A stretch of 64,000 nt of DNA from Sabulicella glaciei. Its GTDB lineage: Bacteria > Pseudomonadota > Alphaproteobacteria > Acetobacterales > Acetobacteraceae. Positions 58,692 through 64,000 of this stretch are shown here, in pieces. A program made the translations under genes and the position numbers. The stretch covers positions 1 through 64,000 of the forward strand of contig NZ_JAPFQI010000004.1 of assembly GCF_026183895.1 (NCBI RefSeq). The letters run 5' to 3'. The first letter of the stretch is position 1; every line of letters begins with the position of its first letter. The notes beneath the pieces were generated by a model. The model was not told the origin of the DNA, made no database searches, and worked only from the letters and a program-made list of their open reading frames with translations.

Positions 58692-59651
58692 ATGAACCAA
58701 CCCGCCATCGCCCGACGCGCCCTGCTGGCCGCCGCGGTGCCCGTCGCCGGCGCCGTCCATGCCCAGGCCTTCCCGGACCGGCCGATGCGGATGCTGGTCG
58801 GCTTCGCGCCGGGTGGCACCACGGACATCGTCGCCCGCGTGGCGGCTGAGGCCATGGGGCAGGATCTCGGCCAACCCATGGCGGTGGAGAATCGCGGTGG
58901 TGCGGGCGGTGTTCCGGCGGCGCTTGCCATGCTGCAGGTGTCGGCGGACGGCCACGTGCTGATGCTGCAATCCGGCGGCCTGAACCAGGCCGAGGCGCTG
59001 GGCACGCCGCTGCCCTTTGACGTGGTCGCGGCCTTCGCACCGGTCGGCCTGGTCGGCACCAGCGCTATCTCGCTGGTGGTGCATCCCTCCATCCCCGCCA
59101 CCAACCTCGCCGAGTTGCGAAAGCACGTGCGGCGCTCCGGACGGCCGTTGCGCGTCGGCTCGCCCGGAGTGAGCCTGACCAGTCACCTTTATGGCCAGGA
59201 GCTGGGCATCGAGGTGGAGGAGATCCGCTACCGGGGCACCGGCCTCGTCGTGAACGACCTGCTGGCGGGGCGCGTCGATGCCTACAGCATCGCGCTGCCG
59301 GGCATCCTGACCCACATCCGCTCCGGCGGGCTTCGCGCCATCGCCATCGCCTCGACGACGCGCAGCCCGGTCATGCCGGAACTGGCCACGACGGTAGAAC
59401 AGGGCTTCCCCGGCATCATCAGCGCGTCCTGGTTCGGCGTCGTCGCCCGCGCGGGCACGCCGCCGGAGCGGCTGGAGCGGCTGTCGCAATCCGTCTCGAA
59501 GCTGCTGTCCGACCCGATGCTGCGGGCGCGGCTGGGCGAGGCGGGGGTGGATGTCGCGCCCGAGACGAGCCCCGAAAGCTTCGATCGGCTGATCCGCGAG
59601 GACCGGGCTCGCTGGGACCTCGTCGTGCAAAGGGGGAATCTGCGCCTGTGA
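58692..59651 (+). CDS. Bug/TctC-family substrate-binding protein (cluster D, first)
   Basis: A 319-residue periplasmic receptor. The signal is IARRALLAAAVPVAGAVHAQ. Motifs: PDRPMRMLVGFAPGGTTDIV, VENRGGAGGVPAALAMLQ, the ADGHVLML segment, VGSPGVSLTSHLYGQELGIE, IRYRGTGLVVNDLLAGR and VMPELATTVEQGFPGI. ATG 58692 follows GAAGGAGGAAGCCCG. The stop overlaps the GTG of the fused CoA transferase, an unusually tight coupling between a periplasmic receptor and a cytoplasmic enzyme. Confidence 0.9.
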   Translation: MNQPAIARRALLAAAVPVAGAVHAQAFPDRPMRMLVGFAPGGTTDIVARVAAEAMGQDLGQPMAVENRGGAGGVPAALAMLQVSADGHVLMLQSGGLNQAEALGTPLPFDVVAAFAPVGLVGTSAISLVVHPSIPATNLAELRKHVRRSGRPLRVGSPGVSLTSHLYGQELGIEVEEIRYRGTGLVVNDLLAGRVDAYSIALPGILTHIRSGGLRAIAIASTTRSPVMPELATTVEQGFPGIISASWFGVVARAGTPPERLERLSQSVSKLLSDPMLRARLGEAGVDVAPETSPESFDRLIREDRARWDLVVQRGNLRL

Positions 59652-61696
59652 ACGGTCCCGCTCCACTCGCCGGACGGCGCATCCTCGACCTCGGCGCCTT
59701 CTGCGCGCAGCGGCCGCACGCGCTTGCCGCCTCCATGGCGGCGCGGCTCTGCGCCGGATACGGGGCGGAGGTGGTGCGGCCGCTGCCGCCCGGCGGCGAA
59801 TCCTTTGCCGCCGACGCGCCGCTGCTGCCGGACGGGGCCTCGGCGCTCGACCGGTTTCTCAATGCGGGCAAGGTGACGGCAGCCGCCACGGGCCGCTTCG
59901 ACGCGGCGATCGGCGACCGCGCGTCGCTGGCGGCGCATGCGGCGGGAGTCCCGGTGAAGGCCTGCTTCTCGGTCTTCGGTCCCGAGGAGGAGGAACCGCC
60001 GGTGACGGAACTGGGCATTGCGGCGCTGTCGGGGCTGCTCGGCATCGTCGGCGAGGCGATGCCCGCGCCGCCCTCGCGCCTCGCCGGGCATCAGGTGGCC
60101 TACGCGGCGGGGCTGGCGGGTGTGACCGCGCTGCTCGCCGCGCTGCATGGCGGCGGCGAGGAGGAGGTGGAAATCTCCCTGCTCGACGTCTGCGCCTGGC
60201 TGAACTGGAAGGTGGCCGCCGGGGTGCTGGTGATGGGCACGGCGCCGGAGCGGCGGGCGGAGCGCGTCACCTGGTTCACCGTGCCCTGCGCCGACGGCCA
60301 TGTGGCGCTGGTCTACCAGGAGAAGGATTGGCCGCCGCTGCGCGACCTCATCGGCGATGCGCGCCTCGACGATCCTCGCTTCGCCAGCAACGCGTCGCGT
60401 GGAGCGAACCGGTCCGCGCTGCTGGAGATCATCGGGCCGTGGTTCGCCGCGCGCAGCCGCGCCGAGATCACCGCCGCCGCCCAGGCGCGCCGCGTGCCGA
60501 TCGGCCCCGTGCTGTGGCCGGAGGAATTGCTGGACGACGCGCAGTACCGCGCGCGCGATTTCCTCGGTCCCGACGGCATGCCGAGCCTGCCGGTCTCGTG
60601 GGACGGGCGGCGCCTGCCGCTCCGCGCCGTTCCCTCCGCGCCTCCCATCCGCACGCCGCGCGGCGGCAAGCCGCTCTCCGGCGTGCGCGTGGTGGATCTC
60701 GGCTGGATCACCGCCGGGGCGGCCTCCTCCACCATGCTGCTCGACCTGGGGGCAGACGTGGTGAAGGTGGAGGGACCGGGCGCGCCGGACCCCTTTCGCA
60801 TCTGGGAGGGCGCCAAGGCGGGCGGCGACTGGTGGAACCGCTGCCCATTCTTCAACTTCACCAATCGCGGCAAGTGCTCGGTCTGCGTGGACCTCAAGGA
60901 CCCGCGCGGGCGTGAGGTGGTGCTGCGCCTGCTGGCGGAGGCGGACGTGCTGGTGGAGAATTTCCGCCGCGGCGTCCTCGCCTCCTTCGGCCTCGACGCC
61001 GCCGAGCTGCGACGGCGCTTCCCGCGTCTCGTCATCGCCAGCATCTCCTCGCAGGGGGAAACGGGGCCGGACCGGCTGATGGTGTCCTACGGATCCACAT
61101 TGGAGGCGACCGCGGGGCTGGCCGCTCTGTCCGGCGCGGGGGACGCGCCGGTCATCACCGGGCGCGACGTGAACTACCCGGACCAGGTGGTATGCCTCTT
61201 CGCCTCGGGCGCGATCATCGCGGCGCTGGAGGAGCGGGAGCGGACGGGGCAGGGGGCGCATCTCGACCTGTCGCAGCGCGAGCTGACCAGCTTCCTGCTG
61301 GGCGAGGAGTTCCTCGCCGCTGCCGCCGGATCGCCCTCGCCACGGCGCGGCAATGCCGATCCAGCCGAGCCCGGGGAAAGGCTGGAACCGGACGGTGCGG
61401 GCGGATGGCGCGTCCTGGCGCAGGGGGCGGCCCAGCCGGTGCGGAGCGGCACCGACTTGGCCGCCGCCGAGGATTTCACGCGTGGCACGGCGGTCCTGCG
61501 CAGCCCGGACGGCACGCCCGCCAAGGGCATCCCTTTCCGCTTCCGACGCCGCCGCGTGGCCGTGGAGGATTCCTGTCATGCGCTCGGCGCCGACAACGCG
61601 GCGGTGCTGCGCGAGGCCGGGTTCACGGCGGAGCAGATCGCGGCGCTGGAGCGGGATGAGGTGCTGGGGACGCGGCCGCGGAAGGCGGCCGGATGA
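59648..61696 (+). CDS. Fused double CaiB/BaiF CoA transferase, first half degenerate
   Basis: A 682-residue protein with two class III CoA-transferase units. Unit 1 (about 1-330) starts PLAGRRILDLGAFCAQRPHA. Its catalytic position reads SRLAGHQVAYAAGLAGVTAL, with histidine replacing aspartate, and much of its middle region is shortened. Unit 2 (about 335-682) starts PLSGVRVVDLGWITAGAASS and has the intact loop GRDVNYPDQVVCLFASGAII. This matches the split pair at 49410-51757, where a degenerate subunit precedes an intact one. The GTG start overlaps the Bug stop. The acceptor acid is unknown. Confidence 0.86.
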   Translation: MNGPAPLAGRRILDLGAFCAQRPHALAASMAARLCAGYGAEVVRPLPPGGESFAADAPLLPDGASALDRFLNAGKVTAAATGRFDAAIGDRASLAAHAAGVPVKACFSVFGPEEEEPPVTELGIAALSGLLGIVGEAMPAPPSRLAGHQVAYAAGLAGVTALLAALHGGGEEEVEISLLDVCAWLNWKVAAGVLVMGTAPERRAERVTWFTVPCADGHVALVYQEKDWPPLRDLIGDARLDDPRFASNASRGANRSALLEIIGPWFAARSRAEITAAAQARRVPIGPVLWPEELLDDAQYRARDFLGPDGMPSLPVSWDGRRLPLRAVPSAPPIRTPRGGKPLSGVRVVDLGWITAGAASSTMLLDLGADVVKVEGPGAPDPFRIWEGAKAGGDWWNRCPFFNFTNRGKCSVCVDLKDPRGREVVLRLLAEADVLVENFRRGVLASFGLDAAELRRRFPRLVIASISSQGETGPDRLMVSYGSTLEATAGLAALSGAGDAPVITGRDVNYPDQVVCLFASGAIIAALEERERTGQGAHLDLSQRELTSFLLGEEFLAAAAGSPSPRRGNADPAEPGERLEPDGAGGWRVLAQGAAQPVRSGTDLAAAEDFTRGTAVLRSPDGTPAKGIPFRFRRRRVAVEDSCHALGADNAAVLREAGFTAEQIAALERDEVLGTRPRKAAG

Positions 61697-61798
61697 GCCC
61701 GACTTTGCCCGGATCTTCGATGGATACGGGGTCGTGCCTGGACCGCTGTGGAAGCCGTCCGGACTACCAAACGGCAAACAAGGAAGACTGGAGGAAAC

Positions 61799-62773
61799 AT
61801 GCGAGAGGTCCAAGCGACCCGCCGCGCCCTGCTGGGCGGGGCCATGGCCGGTGCCGCGCTGTGCGCCGGAACCGCAAGCGCCCAGGGCGGACGGGTCACG
61901 TCGCTGGTGATGCCATACGCGCCCAGCGGCGGGCAGGAATTGCTCGGCCGGATCCTGATAGAGGGTTTCGCCGAGCGCTTCGGCGGCAGCTTCGTAATGG
62001 ATCACCGTCCCGGCGCCGGCACGACCCTGGCCGCCCGCCACGTCGCACGCGCCCGTCCAGACGCGCAAACCCTGCTGGTGGGCACCAACGTCACCTTTGC
62101 CCAGGCGCAATTCGCCTATCGCAACCCGGGTTATGACCCCGACCGCGACTTCGCCCACATCAGCCTGCTGGCGGAGGCGCTGTACTTCCTGTGCGTGAAC
62201 CCGAAATGGCAGAGCGTCCAGGAGGTGGTGGAGGAAGCACGCCGCCGGCCGGGCCAGCTCGCCTATACCAGCTGGGGCGTCGGCTCCGTTGCGCACCTGA
62301 CCGGAGTGGATTTCTGCAGGCGGGAAGGGATCGACATGATCCACGTTCCCTTCAACGGCACCGCCGCCGCCGTGACCGAGGTGATCGCCGGCCGGGCCGA
62401 CTTCATCTTCTGCATCCTGTCGAGCTGCCTTCCGCATGTGGAGGCCGGGCGGCTGCGGGCCGTGGCCACGCCTTCCCCCGAGCGCATCCCGGGCTTCCCC
62501 GAGATCCGGACGATGGTCGAGCATGGCTATTCGGACTTCGTCCAACTCCCCTGGTTCAGCCTGTCCGGCCCTGCCGGCCTGCCGGAGGAAACGGCGCTGG
62601 CCCTTGAGGAGGTGACCCGTGCGGCCTTCGCCAAGGAATCCGCGAAGCAACGGCTCGCGGCGCTTGGCCTCGTACCGGCGGCACGCGGGGCCGCGGACAT
62701 GCGCGCGCGCATCGCCAGCGACCGCGTCACCAATCAGAGGCTGATGCACCAGGCGGGGATCGAGCCGCAGTAG
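61799..62773 (+). CDS. Bug/TctC-family substrate-binding protein (cluster D, second)
   Basis: A 324-residue periplasmic receptor starting at ATG 61799 after GGAGGAAAC. The signal is ATRRALLGGAMAGAALCAGT. Motifs: VTSLVMPYAPSGGQELLGRI, MDHRPGAGTTLAARHVARAR, AYRNPGYDPDRDFAHI, RRPGQLAYTSWGVGSVAHLT and VPFNGTAAAVTEVIAGR. Its pattern is closest to the cluster A receptor (20594-21562). It lies 102 bp after the fused CoA transferase, probably in the same transcript. Its last 47 bp overlap the 3' end of the convergent hydrolase gene. Confidence 0.9.
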   Translation: MREVQATRRALLGGAMAGAALCAGTASAQGGRVTSLVMPYAPSGGQELLGRILIEGFAERFGGSFVMDHRPGAGTTLAARHVARARPDAQTLLVGTNVTFAQAQFAYRNPGYDPDRDFAHISLLAEALYFLCVNPKWQSVQEVVEEARRRPGQLAYTSWGVGSVAHLTGVDFCRREGIDMIHVPFNGTAAAVTEVIAGRADFIFCILSSCLPHVEAGRLRAVATPSPERIPGFPEIRTMVEHGYSDFVQLPWFSLSGPAGLPEETALALEEVTRAAFAKESAKQRLAALGLVPAARGAADMRARIASDRVTNQRLMHQAGIEPQ

Positions 62774-63584
62774 CGGCAGCCCCGATCCTGGCCAGTGCCT
62801 CGTGCATGGCGGGCGCGAAGTCGGCATGGCCGTAAAGATCGTTGTGGCCGGCAGCGATGATCGCCTCGAAGACCAGGTTGTCGATGACGGGGCGCAGCGC
62901 GGCGCTGCGCCGTGCCGGCACGACGCGGTCCTGGCCCGCCAGGATGAGGGCCGTCGGAACGGGGGAGCCGCGCAGGAACTCGACGGTTGGCATTCGGTGA
63001 CGCAGGAGCAGGCCGACCGGAGCCCACCAGTAAAGGTCCTGGGCCAGGGCCTCCAGGGAGTCGAAGGGGGTGACCAGGATCAGACCGGCAACCGGCCGGC
63101 GCTTCGCCAGATAGGCCGCGACGCTGGCACCCAGGCTGAACCCGATGGCGATGACCGGTCGCTCGCGGTCCTGCTGTTGGAGGTGATCGAAGATCAGCGT
63201 GGAGTCGGAGAGCAGCGCATCCGCGCTTGGTCGCCCGCTGCTTGACGCATAGCCACGGTAGTGGACGGCAACGGTTTCCTGACCAGGGAAGAGGTTGTGA
63301 AGGTACAGAGCCATGGCCTCGGCGTTCCAGGCATTCCCGCCGAACCCCAGCAGCCTCGGTGTCCTCTCATTTGTCGTCCCCTTGGTCCCAGGCAGCTTCA
63401 CACCCGAGAGGATGGCGCCATCGGGCATCCTGATCTCCAGGTGCTGCGCCGACCCGGGGAGTTGTACCCGCTCGATTCGGGCAAGCGCCGTTGGGAAGAT
63501 GAGCCCGGTCTGGGCGAGGTACATCCCGCCCAGGAGAGCGGCGTAGAAAGAAGCCAAGATCAGCGCACTGTAAGCGAGCCACAT
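62727..63584 (-). CDS. Membrane-anchored alpha/beta hydrolase (serine aminopeptidase/BAAT-like)
   Basis: A 285-residue hydrolase. An N-terminal hydrophobic helix (LAYSALILASFYAALLGGMY) anchors it in the inner membrane with the body in the periplasm. The triad is visible: Ser in IAIGFSLGASVAAYLA (GxSxG), Asp in LILAGQDRVVPARRS and His in IIAAGHNDLYGH. Start ATG 63584 follows GGAGTTGTCGA; the open frame upstream adds only a basic stretch. The substrate is unknown. Convergent with and overlapping the preceding Bug gene by 47 bp, which is unusual spacing in this window. Confidence 0.83.
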   Translation of the reverse strand: MWLAYSALILASFYAALLGGMYLAQTGLIFPTALARIERVQLPGSAQHLEIRMPDGAILSGVKLPGTKGTTNERTPRLLGFGGNAWNAEAMALYLHNLFPGQETVAVHYRGYASSSGRPSADALLSDSTLIFDHLQQQDRERPVIAIGFSLGASVAAYLAKRRPVAGLILVTPFDSLEALAQDLYWWAPVGLLLRHRMPTVEFLRGSPVPTALILAGQDRVVPARRSAALRPVIDNLVFEAIIAAGHNDLYGHADFAPAMHEALARIGAAATAARSPPGASASDW

Positions 63585-63842
63585 TCGACAACTCCGCTCC
63601 CTCTCGTGACAGCCGCTGCGGGCTGGCACTCGTGAACATGATCGCTTGTGCCGGAGTTTTCCCCGCCTGGGAAAAGCCAGGAAGGGAACGCTGTTGCCAG
63701 TGGAGGTTCCATAGATCTGCCCTGCGATGCGGTCGTTGATCGGCTCAAAAATTGCCCGACCGTTAAGTTTTGATCGGATCGAAATCTACGGGCTAAGTCG
63801 CGAAACTGCCCCCGTTGCAGAATCGCGATTGCGGAGGCACGA

Positions 63843-63992
63843 ATGTTCCATTGGGCGATTCATTCAAGATTAGGCAGGAGCCTTAATCAGTTCTCCCAAC
63901 CATTGAAGGTCGCCAATCCGGCCATATCTCGGAACTACGAATTCGCGGCCCCCACTTCGGCCGCTTGCACAATGCCGGGTGCACTTTGCTGA
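63843..63992 (+). CDS. Possible 49-residue small ORF at the right edge
   Basis: ATG at 63843 follows GCGGAGGCACGA, a good ribosome binding site, and the frame closes at 63992 after 49 codons (starting MFHWAIHSRLGRSLNQFSQP). No family is recognised and there is no signal or helix of note. The rest of 63585-64000 has no gene. The lower GC here than in most of the window may mean foreign or promoter DNA. Confidence 0.25.
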   Translation: MFHWAIHSRLGRSLNQFSQPLKVANPAISRNYEFAAPTSAACTMPGALC

Positions 63993-64000
63993 GGAGATGA

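Noticed and set aside
59282-62827. A 1181-codon open frame on the minus strand
   Set aside because: It lies antisense to three well-supported plus-strand genes; its His/Arg/Ala-rich translation has no recognisable domain. It is a GC-skewed shadow.

Overview
The window is GC-rich bacterial chromosomal DNA with tightly packed, often 4-bp-overlapping genes. Its hallmark is nine Bug/TctC-type periplasmic substrate-binding proteins, most with twin-arginine-like or Sec signal peptides. Together with an NHLP-type peptide exporter, a PEP-CTERM-like protein and a KaiC/hybrid-kinase pair, this points to a soil or water alphaproteobacterium, most plausibly Acetobacteraceae (Roseomonas-like). The taxonomy is inferred from gene content; no rRNA or tRNA gene was found.

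0-10.4 kb: a C-terminally truncated Bug receptor, a TauD/TfdA dioxygenase, a CopG-type regulator with a perfect palindrome upstream and an esterase of the PHB-depolymerase family. Then a Bug receptor divergent from a PdxA-family dehydrogenase, a small lipoprotein, an MFS transporter, and a membrane protein joining an HdeD-like domain to a possible papain-like domain.

10.7-18.9 kb (minus strand): a peptide-export locus with two double-glycine precursors, an internal terminator, an HlyD-type adaptor, a C39-peptidase ABC transporter and a second ABC transporter. An OxyR-type regulator follows. 18.9-20.6 kb is a graveyard of a tyrosine recombinase, an Api92-like fragment and a peptide-ABC binding protein.

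20.6-35.3 kb: two minus-strand acyl-CoA catabolic clusters. Cluster A has Bug, thiolase-fold protein, DUF35 protein and acyl-CoA dehydrogenase, with a divergent IclR regulator. Cluster B has two acyl-CoA ligases, a MaoC hydratase, DUF35 protein, cysteine-less thiolase, two Bug receptors and an alpha-methylacyl-CoA racemase/CoA transferase. Their upstream regions share a 16-bp palindromic element. A frameshifted TetR gene and an SDR remnant sit at the upstream edge of cluster B.

35.4-48.0 kb: an Hsp70/YegD-like chaperone, a six-helix membrane protein, a Bug receptor divergent from a three-component flavin/iron-sulfur dehydrogenase, a gene-poor kilobase, a PEP-CTERM-like secreted protein, and a KaiC-like ATPase translationally coupled to a hybrid histidine kinase.

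48.3-63.6 kb: an IS5-type transposase scar, then two plus-strand catabolic clusters. Cluster C (IclR divergent) has two CoA transferases, an MmgE/PrpD protein, Bug and acyl-CoA dehydrogenase. Cluster D (LysR divergent) has thiolase, DUF35, enoyl-CoA hydratase, Bug, a fused double CoA transferase and Bug. An alpha/beta hydrolase closes the window. The general picture is repeated modules pairing periplasmic capture of an organic acid with CoA activation and beta-oxidation or retro-aldol cleavage; the substrates cannot be read from sequence.
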